33,213 nt of DNA from Pirellulales bacterium (lineage in GTDB: Bacteria; Planctomycetota; Planctomycetia; Pirellulales; UBA1268), in assembly GCA_029246985.1 (NCBI GenBank), contig JAQWMC010000067.1:1-33213 (forward strand). The letters run 5' to 3'. A program made the translations under genes and the position numbers. Under the pieces are notes generated by a model that did no database searches, was not told the DNA's origin, and was given only the letters and a program-made list of their open reading frames with translations. This document shows positions 8,107-16,437 of this stretch, in pieces. The number at the start of each line of letters is the position of its first letter. Position 1 is the stretch's first letter.

Positions 8107-8128
8107 CCCAAAAACTTGAGTTTTTGGG
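8107..8128 (+). terminator. Hairpin after floA, probable transcription terminator
   Basis: CCCAAAAAC-TTGA-GTTTTTGGG is a perfect 9-bp stem with a 4-nt loop, starting 9 nt after the floA stop codon. It lacks a clean downstream T-run, so intrinsic termination is likely but not assured. Confidence 0.6.
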
Positions 8129-8142
8129 TATCGACAACAAAA

Positions 8143-8320
8143 ATCGGCATAAATGGAGAATTCGGTCAAACTTTATGGCCTCCATGTGCCGATGTAAATT
8201 CTTAGGCAGGATTCATGTCGCCCATGATCTGCTAGTCGCATGATGCAGCTAGCAATAAACCTGTCTGACAGGCAACGGTCCGACGGACTTCCGAAGGACC
8301 ACACGGCAAAAGGGAGTGTG
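8143..8320 (+). ncRNA. Structured RNA leader or small RNA candidate upstream of the 82-aa ORF
   Basis: Five successive potential hairpins fill this gene-free stretch. (1) 8143-8193: ATCGGCA/TGCCGAT plus ATGGAG/CTCCAT around a 21-nt loop. (2) 8231-8253: a 10-bp stem (one G-U, one mismatch) around TGA. (3) 8260-8272: CCTGT/ACAGG. (4) 8277-8300: GGTCC/GGACC. (5) 8300-8320: CACAC/GTGTG, whose loop holds most of the AAAGGGAG ribosome-binding site of the next gene. I do not recognise a known riboswitch or RNA family. It may be a cis-acting leader controlling translation, or an independent small RNA. Confidence 0.4.
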
Positions 8321-8322
8321 CC

Positions 8323-8571
8323 ATGGGTCTGCGAAAACTACGTGTTTATAATGGTCCAGATAATGACGCTGCTGGCGTTTCGTTGCTTGAACAGCAACTT
8401 GATCCGCATAGTGTCAAAGTACCACTTGGTGAAATCCTACCGATCTTGGCTGATGCTGTCTCAAGTGACAGAACTTGGCTCAGTGATTTTGCTGAAGATG
8501 AAGTCACGATTTCTTCTGATCTTCACGATGTCCTGCAGGCTTACCGTCACTTCCGTCGTCCGGGTGCGTAA
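8323..8571 (+). CDS. Small hypothetical protein, 82 aa
   Basis: A short soluble protein ('MGLRKLRVYNGPDNDAAGVSLLEQQLDPHSVKVPLGEILPIL...'). It is acidic in the second half ('SDFAEDEVTISSDLHDVLQAYRHFRRPGA') and has no signal peptide or membrane segment. The start has a strong AGGGAG ribosome-binding site 7 nt upstream, and the composition is protein-like, unlike the overlapping 116-residue ORF in another frame. It resembles small uncharacterised proteins that I recall from planctomycetes, but I cannot name a family. Its 5' region is unusually rich in hairpins. It lies downstream of floA and converges with the GNAT gene. Function unknown. Confidence 0.72.
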   Translation: MGLRKLRVYNGPDNDAAGVSLLEQQLDPHSVKVPLGEILPILADAVSSDRTWLSDFAEDEVTISSDLHDVLQAYRHFRRPGA

Positions 8572-8617
8572 GCATCCTCGCGGAGAGTGAAAGTAGTCTC
8601 GCTGGGAAGTGTGCAGA

Positions 8618-8648
8618 AACAACATCCGGTGGAAACACTCTTGTTGTT
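8618..8648. terminator. Weak hairpin between convergent genes
   Basis: AACAACA (8618-8624) and TGTTGTT (8642-8648) form a 7-bp stem with a 17-nt loop in the 112-nt gap between the convergent 82-aa gene and the GNAT gene. The position suits a shared terminator, but the loop is long and the stem A/T-rich. Confidence 0.3.
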
Positions 8649-8683
8649 CTCCCTGAGTTTGTTGTACCTATAGAATTTGGTGA

Positions 8684-9196
8684 TCAATTTAGTAGACGTT
8701 GCCAAAATTCAAGATCGAGCCATCTCTTGAACTTGTAGCCAGCTTCATGGATTGTTCCGGCGTGAGTGAATCCTACATGGCGATGAAGTGCAATGCTGGC
8801 TTCATTCGCCGAGTCGATACCAGCGACAAGAAGATGAAGTTCGTGCGCTGTAGCCTCCCGAATAATAGTCTCCAGTAAGAGCCGCCCAAGTCCTCGACGC
8901 TGATACTCCATCGCAATGTAAACAGAATGTTCAGCTGTCTTGGAATATGCTGGATAGGGTCGAAAGGGACCCCATGTCGCAAAACCGACCACTCTCCCCT
9001 GCTGCTCGACTCCAAAAACGGGGATACCAGCCTGTTTTTTTTCTTCAAACCATGCAGCAATCGTTGCCTCAGATCGGGGTGACTCTTCATACAGTGCTGT
9101 TGTCTGAAGAATTGCCTCGTTAAAAATATCTCGAATGTTCTTCAGATGCTTTTCATCACATCGCAGCACATGGGAACCAATTGGCTTATTGGTCAT
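8684..9196 (-). CDS. GNAT family N-acetyltransferase (phosphinothricin/methionine sulfoximine acetyltransferase-like)
   Basis: 170 residues with the GNAT fold. The acetyl-CoA-binding motif A reads 'HSVYIAMEYQRRGLGRLLLETIIREA', with the QRRGLG loop. The N-terminal 'IRDIFNEAILQTTALYEESPRSEATIAAWFEEK' and C-terminal 'SIALHRHVGFTHAGTIHEAGYKFKRWLDLEFWQRLL' match the Pat/MnaT (YncA) subgroup, which acetylates amino acid analogues such as methionine sulfoximine or phosphinothricin. Its start overlaps the symporter stop by 4 nt (ATGA), so it is translationally coupled to that gene. The true substrate is unknown; detoxification is inference from the subgroup. Confidence 0.9.
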   Translation of the reverse strand: MTNKPIGSHVLRCDEKHLKNIRDIFNEAILQTTALYEESPRSEATIAAWFEEKKQAGIPVFGVEQQGRVVGFATWGPFRPYPAYSKTAEHSVYIAMEYQRRGLGRLLLETIIREATAHELHLLVAGIDSANEASIALHRHVGFTHAGTIHEAGYKFKRWLDLEFWQRLLN

Positions 9197-10947
9197 GCAT
9201 CCACCACCTGCCGCGGTTCCTGTGGTGGTGTGAGCAGTGAGACAAGAATGAGAACCAAAAAACCAAGCGGAATTGTCACTAAACCTGGCTGACTAAATGG
9301 AATCGGTGAGTCGCCGCGTGGAAGGCCGTAGACTTTTTCAAACGTATCTGCCGAGAGGAGAATCCAGCTCAGCGAGGAAACCATTCCGACAGTAACGGCT
9401 GCCGTTATTCCCTGTTTTGTCGTTCGTGGCCAAAATAGCAACATGACCAGCGCTGGAAGATTTGCTGATGCAGCTATATGAAACGCCCATCCAACAAGGA
9501 AACTTACATTGAAATTCTTAAAAAGAATTCCAAGAGCCATAGCAACGACTCCAAGAAAAACAGCTGAGATTTTACCGGCTCGAACTTTTTCATGATCATT
9601 CATCGTGACGCCAAAACAATTTTCAATCAGATCATGAGCCACAGCGCCACTTCCAGCCATAATGAGCCCACTTACCGTACCAAGCACGGTGGTAAACGCA
9701 ATTGCTGATATCACTGCAAATAAGGTTTCACTAAACGACTTCGCAAGAAGTGGAGCTGCCATGTTGGAACTTGTCGGATCAAGGTATCCACTCGTCATGG
9801 CACCAAGGCCAAGATACAGCGTTAAGACATAAAATCCACCAATCGCTGCGATTCCAACTACAGTACTTTTGCGGGCTGCGGCTGCATCCTTGACGGTGTA
9901 ATACCGGATAAGGATATGCGGTAGAGAAGCTGTCCCACAAAAGAGGGCAAGCATAAGGCTGGCAAAGTTTAAACGATCCGTCAGTGTTCCAGATGAAAGC
10001 CCTTTGAAATATCCACCGGGTTTCAGTAGGTCTTTACCGTCACGGATAGTTGGTGTGAAGGTTGTATGCGTTCCTTTATCATCAGTGTGTTTTTTTGCTG
10101 ACCAGGTCACAACCTGTGAGTCTTCAAGGGTGGAAAGATATTCCAGTGGTCGTAACGGCCCCGTCTCACGTGCATCACCGTATCGTTCAGGAAGCTTGTG
10201 AATCGTCCCAACAGGACGGAGGTCATTCTCAGTTGTCTGTGGTTCACCATTCACAAGTACACGGCCATCTGGAGTACGTGTCTGCACCTGAGGCCGAAGA
10301 TCTTCTTCACCTTGCCGACCGGCGTTCAGTAAGAGTCCACGATTCAGAATCATGATCGTCAGGATGCCACAGAAGAATACCAGCAGCGAGCCCTTAATAA
10401 ACTGAACCCATGTCGTGGACACCATGCCCGCCGTCACAACAATTAAAGTTACCGCAACGCCAACCAGAATAACGCCAACGGCGTGCGGCAGTCCAAGGAG
10501 TGGGACAATGAGATGTCCTGCACCAACCATCTGTGGAATCAGATAAAAAATGCTGACAATTAATGTTGAGATAGCGACTGCAAACTTGATCCCTCGGCTA
10601 TTAAAACGGGCATCAAGTGCATCGGCAAATGTGAACTTACCAAGTGCTTTGATCGGTTCAGCAATAACAAACAGCGCCACGATCCAACCAGCAAGAAAAC
10701 CTATTGAGTAAAGAAAGCCGTCATAGCCATAGAATGCAATCATTCCACAGATACCGAGAAATGATGCTGCCGAAAGATAGTCTCCAGCAAATGCGATTCC
10801 ATTCACAAACCAATGGATTTCACCATGTGCTGCATAGTATCCCTTGGCGGACTGTCCTTTGCGGCCAAGCCAGAATGAAAGACCAATAACCCCAAGGACA
10901 AAGCTGGCAAAAATAGCAATGGCTACTGGTGATGAATCGTAGAGCAT
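9193..10947 (-). CDS. actP: Sodium:solute symporter, ActP-like (cation/acetate symporter)
   Basis: 584 residues from the ATG at 10947. The track extends 48 residues further, but AGAGG sits before this ATG and the hydrophobic core begins only here. Family segments of the sodium/solute symporter superfamily include 'GYYAAHGEIHWFVNGIAFAGDYLSAASFLGICGMIAFYGYDGFLYSIG', 'KFTFADALDARF', 'GTASLPHILIRYYTVKDAAAARKS' and 'TVLGTVSGLIMAGSGAVAHDL', within a dozen or so membrane helices. A hydrophilic insert of about 120 residues ('RQGEEDLRPQVQTRTPDGRVLVNG...') is probably extracytoplasmic and is absent from E. coli ActP. The DUF485 gene lies just upstream, as in the yjcH-actP pair. Acetate or another short monocarboxylate is the likely substrate. 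Confidence 0.9.
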   Translation of the reverse strand: MLYDSSPVAIAIFASFVLGVIGLSFWLGRKGQSAKGYYAAHGEIHWFVNGIAFAGDYLSAASFLGICGMIAFYGYDGFLYSIGFLAGWIVALFVIAEPIKALGKFTFADALDARFNSRGIKFAVAISTLIVSIFYLIPQMVGAGHLIVPLLGLPHAVGVILVGVAVTLIVVTAGMVSTTWVQFIKGSLLVFFCGILTIMILNRGLLLNAGRQGEEDLRPQVQTRTPDGRVLVNGEPQTTENDLRPVGTIHKLPERYGDARETGPLRPLEYLSTLEDSQVVTWSAKKHTDDKGTHTTFTPTIRDGKDLLKPGGYFKGLSSGTLTDRLNFASLMLALFCGTASLPHILIRYYTVKDAAAARKSTVVGIAAIGGFYVLTLYLGLGAMTSGYLDPTSSNMAAPLLAKSFSETLFAVISAIAFTTVLGTVSGLIMAGSGAVAHDLIENCFGVTMNDHEKVRAGKISAVFLGVVAMALGILFKNFNVSFLVGWAFHIAASANLPALVMLLFWPRTTKQGITAAVTVGMVSSLSWILLSADTFEKVYGLPRGDSPIPFSQPGLVTIPLGFLVLILVSLLTPPQEPRQVVDA

Positions 10948-10970
10948 CGAAGGGCCTCTCAATAAGAAAA

Positions 10971-11225
10971 TCAGGCGTCTGGAGATCTGCCCCTGCAGGC
11001 AACCATATAGATCAAGGCCAGCACAAAGGCTGAAGCAATTAATCCCATTCCGTAGGCAATCGCAAGATTGACTCCTCCGAGTGGTCGCCATGAAAGTACA
11101 TCTGGCCGAAACAAGACGATGCCCATGAATCCTAAGTAGAGTAGGACATAGATCAGAAACAGTCGCATACCGATTGTACGACTACGAACTGCTCTCTGAT
11201 CCTTCAATTGATGGTTATTCCCCAT
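10971..11225 (-). CDS. yjcH: DUF485 small membrane protein, YjcH-like
   Basis: 84 residues from the ATG at 11225, which has AGGA about 8 nt upstream; the track start is 18 codons too long. After a short basic N-terminus come two membrane helices ('RLFLIYVLLYLGFMGIVLF' and 'NLAIAYGMGLIASAFVLALIYMVAC') with the DUF485 'GVNLAIAYGMGLI' signature. It lies 23 nt upstream of the ActP-like symporter gene, the same order as E. coli yjcH-actP, where it is thought to accompany the transporter. Confidence 0.88.
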   Translation of the reverse strand: MGNNHQLKDQRAVRSRTIGMRLFLIYVLLYLGFMGIVLFRPDVLSWRPLGGVNLAIAYGMGLIASAFVLALIYMVACRGRSPDA

Positions 11226-11314
11226 GATGTGATTCCTATGAATTCCCCAACAAGCGTCTATTACTTTCGTACCACGCAAAGTCTAGCGTAGTTTTCATCC
11301 AACCACAGCAAAGA

Positions 11315-14300
11315 TTACTCGACTGAAGGGAATTCATGATGCCCGGAAAGTCCAGCCGGGAGATTGTCACCAGCTTCAAGGAAGGATATGAGATCGAGAA
11401 TCTCTTGTCGCGTCAGGACATTGATCAATCCGGCAGGCATCGGTGAAACCTGGGAGGAAAATCGTTCTTCAACGTCTTTTTTCTGTATTCGTTTGATTTT
11501 CTCCGGCATCAGAAGATTTGGCCTGATGGTATAGGTTGCTGGCGTTTCGCTCGCAACAACTCCCGATACCACACGACCATCCGTAAGCAGAAATTGCACC
11601 ATGCGATAGTCGTCATCAATTTTCGACGACGGGTCAAGAATTTGCATAAGCAGGTCTTTCCCACGGAGTTTCTTCACGCTTTTCACGAGGTCTGGACCTA
11701 GGTTCACACCATGACCTGCTGCTACATGGCACTGCGTACACTGTGCTTTGGCAAAGGCATGCATACCCCGCGAGAGTGTTTCTTCATCCTGACTGACAGG
11801 AACTGTAGGAAAATCTTCTGCTTTCCACACTTTTACAAGGGTCGGCCGACACGCATCGAGTAAACGCTCGGCCTCCGCCTGATTACGAGCCACAACCATC
11901 TTCCCGTTCATCACAATCCAATGGCCAGGAAACGTGCACACGTACGGGTACACTCCCGGCTCCTGTGGTGCTTCGAAACGCAGAACGTGCACCAACGACT
12001 GACGTGTTGGGCCAATCATGGGAGTCGCTTCAAGAATCAAATTTTGTTTTTCTTTCGGAATAAAATCACTGGTTGCATTTTTTGGATCACGGGCCATTGC
12101 ATTGGCTGCAACACCAACCTCCTCCATCGCACCAGGCTGCACCAGAACAAGATTGTGGTCAGTCGCATCTGGATTCAGAAAAATAAGTTTGACGGGCTGA
12201 CCCGGACGGACGCTGAATTGCTTGGTTGTAAAAAGCATTCGCTCCGGTTCACATGAAATCCGTACCTCAACGGTCTCTGGACGCCTGTCGAATTCTCTGT
12301 CTTTCCCCTTCGCCTTGGGCTCCTGAATTTCAAGAGACCGCCGAGCTCGGTTCAGAAGAGCCGGAACGATACTATCTTGATCATTCTGCCAATGGTGTTG
12401 GAGCGGTTGTGACTCAAGTGCACTGACTGCCGCATAGGCAAGATGTCCGCCGATCGGCTGACGAAAAATACTCAGTACAGTCTCTAGTGCTTCTCGTGTA
12501 CCGATCCAACTTGCCGCAATGGCCGCCTCCATCCGCACAAGACCAGAGGAATCAGTAGCAGCTTTCAAAAGAATCTCATGCCGATCTGGTAGGGAGTTAT
12601 GCCAATATCGCAGCTGCCGGATTGCAGCGGCTCGTGCATGATGATTGGTATCTGAAGCCAACTCAACGAGTAGTTCTGGCCTGACAACACCAAGCGTTGA
12701 AAGACACGCCATCCCCTCAGCAAGAGAGCGGGCTCTCTCAGGATCATCCTCCTTGAGGGTCTCAATCCAGTCGTTCACTGCTTGAGTAGCCGGTGCGTGA
12801 TCACGATGGGCAAGTTCTCGTGTGGCGAGATACCGCACTCGGAACTCTCGGTGGCTTAGAAGTTCTGCAAGTTTTTTCTCTGATAGTTTCGAGAGTTGTG
12901 GAGCTTCTGACACCTTACCTTGCTTTGCTGTCACTCGCCAGATACGGCCTGACTCACGGTCGCGACGGGAATCCCTCAACGAGTATTGCGCATGTCCCTT
13001 CACGGGGTTATACCAATCAACAACAAAGAGATCTCCACGTGGACCAAAATGAAGATCGACCGGAATGAAGCTGAGGTTTGTTGAAAAAATCAGATCACTT
13101 ACGTATTGCTCGTTGAAGCCAAAGTCATTTTCAATCCAACGATGAATTTCAATGCGGTTCGTGGGCTTGTACCGTGCTTTGATAAACCCGCCTTGTAGTT
13201 CCACTGGAAATCCCGGGCTATCAACAAATGCCTGACCACAGGTACCTGAATAGGCCTGCAAGCCCTGAGGCCGTGCATGTTGCTGCGGATATGGTGGATC
13301 CAACGAATGAAATGCCTCGGCAAAAATTGGGTGACTGGCAACATGATTTCCCCACGGATCAAACGTGACGCCCCACGGATTGGTACTTGGATAGGTGCCC
13401 ATTGCTGTGAGCCTGTGGATCTTTGGCTCATAGCGAAACCAGCCACTGTTCTGCTGTCTGACTGGCCCGTGAGGAGTTTCTATCTGTGAGTGGTGAAAGA
13501 TTGATTCCCGAAACAGGAGTGCCCCGTCAGGTGTCCAGATAAAATCATGTAATGCATGATGTGAGTCTTCGGTACCAAACCCAGAAAGAACGACCTCGTG
13601 AACATCGGCACGGTCATCTCCAGTCGTATCCTTCAAAAATGTCAAATTTGGTTGCTCTGAGACGTATACTCCCCCGTCACCAAATTCAAAAGACAGTGGC
13701 ACGTGAAGATCATCAGCAAACACTTTTGATGTATCTGCTTTTCCATCACCGTCAGTGTCTTCAAGAATCACAAGCCGATCATGTGGCTCGAAACCTGGAT
13801 AGATATGTGGGTATGCCTGTGATGTGCACACCCAAAGCCGACCTTGTGTATCCCACCGCACCTGAATTGGATTGGCGATCTCAGGAAATTCTTCTTCTCC
13901 TGCAAACAGATTGACCTCAAAGCGTGGATCGACTTTGAATGCCTTCTGTTCCTCGGATGCCGGGAGCCAGTTATTTGCTCCACGTGTCTCAAGAGCGGCT
14001 GGGAGTTGAGGCACATTTGAATCATCAACCTGTTCAGGAACGGGTCGACCATGGGCCATATTCCAGATCCTACGATCTCGATTCGTGCACATGATCTCAA
14101 AATTCCGCATGGCTGGGAGAAAATCAAGATACCCGTACCGTTCGTTGCGACCACCCGTGTAGTAGAAGGTATTCAGTGGTCTGTATCGTCTGAAAAATTG
14201 CCGCTCCAGATCAACAACGGCCAGACGCAGCGATTCCTGTACGCTGGCGGCGGGACCGCCAAAACAGCTCTCAAAAAATGTGCGTGCAAATTCAGCATAG

Positions 14301-16435
14301 CCTTCTTTTGTAAGATGACATCCATTGATAGTCAAATCATCAGTGCGACTTAGTGCAGAACGCATTGGTGTATCTACATCAACGAAACCAACCTGTTGCT
14401 CAGCCGCAACCTTCCTCATCACTGATGAATAGCGGGCAATATTTTTATTGTTCTGATCGGCGGCAGCCACACCACTCACATTTTCATTTGGAATGGGTGA
14501 AACAAGCACGATTCGTGGAGCTGTTTTCCCATTAAAGGCTTTTGTCTTTGTACGCTGCAGAAATGCTTCGAGTCGTTTTCGGAATTCTGGAATACCGGCT
14601 TCACCTGCAAACGACTCGTTGAAGCCAAAAGCTGCAAAGATGACATCCGCTTTCTCATGAAACAGGTGCTGTTCAAGGTCAGCAAAATTCTCTGGCCGTG
14701 GCATGAGACCAACTTCATCACCAGACCAGGCGAGGGTTCGAATAACTAGTTCATGGTCCGGAAATCCAGCATGAAGTGTTGCTGGTACAAAACCAAATAA
14801 CTGCGCTCGCTCAAAAAGTGTGTTTCCAATTAGACAAATATGATCACCCTGCTTCAGCTTGAGTGGCAGGGTTGTCGCTGTAGCATCACATGCCGGTGGT
14901 CGAGCCGCGGTGTCCAGAAAGAGTGCGTACTGAGAAAAATCTTCGTCTTGTTTTTCAGGCTCTGAAGACTTCTGCTTTGCCCGGGGCGCTGCGGTAAGAA
15001 CGACAGGAGTCTTCTTACGATCGATAGCTGGTTGAACGAAGGCTGTTTTTTTTGATTTCTTTGCTGATGGCGTAGCCTTTGTCACTTTTTTCTTTTTTTT
15101 ACGCCATGAATGATTCTTCCACCAGTCGGGGGCCTCGGCTTCGACTTCGTGGGTGTGCTGCCGCAGCCGCTGCATCATGTTGGCAAGACGTTCGGGCTCA
15201 TCCGTCGATCGGTTCGTCGTTTCAGAAACATCACTGTCGAGATTATAAAGTTCAGGATTTTCGAATGATTCATCAACGACAATTTTCCAGGGTCCTTCAC
15301 GGTAGGCAACCGAACCACCCCATCGCCAATAGAGGGGATTTGGTCGGTTGATTGGAGATCCCTCGATGGCCGGTACGAGGTTCACACCGTCATATGTATT
15401 CTCTGGAAGCTTGATACCAGCTGCTGCCAAAGCGGTCGGGAAAAAGTCACTTCCGATAATAGGCAGATCCGTTTCACTCCCTGGCTCAATGCGACCTGGC
15501 CAACGCACAATCCCAGGAACTCGGTGGCCTCCTTCGTACATAGATCGCTTGCGACCACGAAGTCTGCCGGCAAGACCACGACCTGGTCCCTTGTCACCAG
15601 CTCCTTCCGGGCCGTTGTCACTTGTGAAAAACACAAGCGTCGAATTACTCACACCAAGATTATCAAGTGAATCCATGACAGTACCAAACGCATAATCAAG
15701 TTGTGTGATATTCGCTCGATAGGTTCGCTCTTCAAGATCAGCAATTCCTGCATGCTGTTGTTGATACCGCTCTGCAGATGCTATCGGATAGTGTGGTTCG
15801 TGCGTCCAGACAGCAAGAAAGAAGGGCTTTGTTGGATCACGCTTGGTCTCAAGCCATGACGCAGCTTCTTGTGCAATAAAAGGAGCTGAATAGGCGTCGA
15901 CTTTTCCAACGACTTTCCCATTCCTCACAAAATTATTGGGGAATGCGTGGCTAGGTGCTGCGTTGTTTTGTGTCGCAAGCCACCAGGCGTACCCATGATC
16001 TGATGGCTGCGGTTGATCTGGTGAATTAAACATTCCATTGAGATGCCACTTACCGACATGACAGGTGTCATATCCCGCTTGCTGAAGAAGCTTTGGAAGT
16101 GCATGTTCACTCGTGCGAAGATGGATTGGGCTCCTGTTTGGAATCCAGGTAAAGACTCCATTCCGAAACGGTGTCCGTCCCGTCAGCAGACTCGACCGAG
16201 CTGGTGAACAGACACTGGATGCCGCATGGCAGTCTGTCAGTCGGAGGCCCTGGCTCGCAAAATGATCGAGATTTGGTGTGATTGCATCAGGATTGCCATA
16301 GCAACCAAGTTCGCCGTAGCCCATGTCATCGGCAAGAAAAAGTATGATATTCGGCCGGTCATCGGCCGTTGCAGATGCCATGGAAAAAACCGTGGCAGTG
16401 ACGAATGAAGCGAGAATGATGTGCAGGTTCTTCAT
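11315..16435 (-). CDS. Giant fusion: sulfatase + SGNH + PVC-type dehydrogenase propeller + HEAT + azurin-like copper domain + cytochrome c
   Basis: 1706 residues from the ATG at 16435 (track numbering +2), with an N-terminal signal peptide. Residues 28-445 are a type I sulfatase: metal site 'LADDMG', FGly motif C-S-P-A-R (C78), 'GKWHL', 'TSDNG'. Residues 446-528 are a Lys-rich linker. Residues 530-725 are SGNH-like ('ICLIGNTL', 'FGFNES', 'INGCHL'), with the usual nucleophile position Thr rather than Ser. Residues 745-800 are a conserved spacer ('LNTFYYTGGRNERYGYLDFLP'). Residues 835-1170 are a PVC-type dehydrogenase propeller, and about 1185-1375 HEAT repeats. Residues 1390-1516 are azurin-like with copper ligands H1429, C1502, H1507 and M1511. 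Then comes cytochrome c 'CTQCH' (1568-1572) with candidate axial Met in 'SPMPAG'. The SGNH-to-cytochrome part is a known planctomycete architecture; the sulfatase in front is the oddity. The start lies 2 nt after the upstream sulfatase stop. Confidence 0.9.
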   Translation of the reverse strand: MKNLHIILASFVTATVFSMASATADDRPNIILFLADDMGYGELGCYGNPDAITPNLDHFASQGLRLTDCHAASSVCSPARSSLLTGRTPFRNGVFTWIPNRSPIHLRTSEHALPKLLQQAGYDTCHVGKWHLNGMFNSPDQPQPSDHGYAWWLATQNNAAPSHAFPNNFVRNGKVVGKVDAYSAPFIAQEAASWLETKRDPTKPFFLAVWTHEPHYPIASAERYQQQHAGIADLEERTYRANITQLDYAFGTVMDSLDNLGVSNSTLVFFTSDNGPEGAGDKGPGRGLAGRLRGRKRSMYEGGHRVPGIVRWPGRIEPGSETDLPIIGSDFFPTALAAAGIKLPENTYDGVNLVPAIEGSPINRPNPLYWRWGGSVAYREGPWKIVVDESFENPELYNLDSDVSETTNRSTDEPERLANMMQRLRQHTHEVEAEAPDWWKNHSWRKKKKKVTKATPSAKKSKKTAFVQPAIDRKKTPVVLTAAPRAKQKSSEPEKQDEDFSQYALFLDTAARPPACDATATTLPLKLKQGDHICLIGNTLFERAQLFGFVPATLHAGFPDHELVIRTLAWSGDEVGLMPRPENFADLEQHLFHEKADVIFAAFGFNESFAGEAGIPEFRKRLEAFLQRTKTKAFNGKTAPRIVLVSPIPNENVSGVAAADQNNKNIARYSSVMRKVAAEQQVGFVDVDTPMRSALSRTDDLTINGCHLTKEGYAEFARTFFESCFGGPAASVQESLRLAVVDLERQFFRRYRPLNTFYYTGGRNERYGYLDFLPAMRNFEIMCTNRDRRIWNMAHGRPVPEQVDDSNVPQLPAALETRGANNWLPASEEQKAFKVDPRFEVNLFAGEEEFPEIANPIQVRWDTQGRLWVCTSQAYPHIYPGFEPHDRLVILEDTDGDGKADTSKVFADDLHVPLSFEFGDGGVYVSEQPNLTFLKDTTGDDRADVHEVVLSGFGTEDSHHALHDFIWTPDGALLFRESIFHHSQIETPHGPVRQQNSGWFRYEPKIHRLTAMGTYPSTNPWGVTFDPWGNHVASHPIFAEAFHSLDPPYPQQHARPQGLQAYSGTCGQAFVDSPGFPVELQGGFIKARYKPTNRIEIHRWIENDFGFNEQYVSDLIFSTNLSFIPVDLHFGPRGDLFVVDWYNPVKGHAQYSLRDSRRDRESGRIWRVTAKQGKVSEAPQLSKLSEKKLAELLSHREFRVRYLATRELAHRDHAPATQAVNDWIETLKEDDPERARSLAEGMACLSTLGVVRPELLVELASDTNHHARAAAIRQLRYWHNSLPDRHEILLKAATDSSGLVRMEAAIAASWIGTREALETVLSIFRQPIGGHLAYAAVSALESQPLQHHWQNDQDSIVPALLNRARRSLEIQEPKAKGKDREFDRRPETVEVRISCEPERMLFTTKQFSVRPGQPVKLIFLNPDATDHNLVLVQPGAMEEVGVAANAMARDPKNATSDFIPKEKQNLILEATPMIGPTRQSLVHVLRFEAPQEPGVYPYVCTFPGHWIVMNGKMVVARNQAEAERLLDACRPTLVKVWKAEDFPTVPVSQDEETLSRGMHAFAKAQCTQCHVAAGHGVNLGPDLVKSVKKLRGKDLLMQILDPSSKIDDDYRMVQFLLTDGRVVSGVVASETPATYTIRPNLLMPEKIKRIQKKDVEERFSSQVSPMPAGLINVLTRQEILDLISFLEAGDNLPAGLSGHHEFPSVE
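15086..15100 (-). other. A8-G-A6 tract in fusion linker, with slippery heptamer A_AAA_AAG
   Basis: The sulfatase/SGNH linker reads CGT AAA AAA AAG AAA AAA GTG. It contains an in-frame A AAA AAG heptamer (15098-15092), the same as the E. coli dnaX -1 frameshift site. The +1 frame meets TGA immediately after the run, and the -1 frame meets TAA about 22 codons later. Either slip would release the sulfatase module alone. The motif is certain; its use is speculation. Confidence 0.3.
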
Positions 16436-16437
16436 GC

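Noticed and set aside
8231-8300. Possible tRNA in the floA downstream region
   Set aside because: The hairpins do not form a cloverleaf, and no T-loop GGTTCRA or acceptor stem is present.
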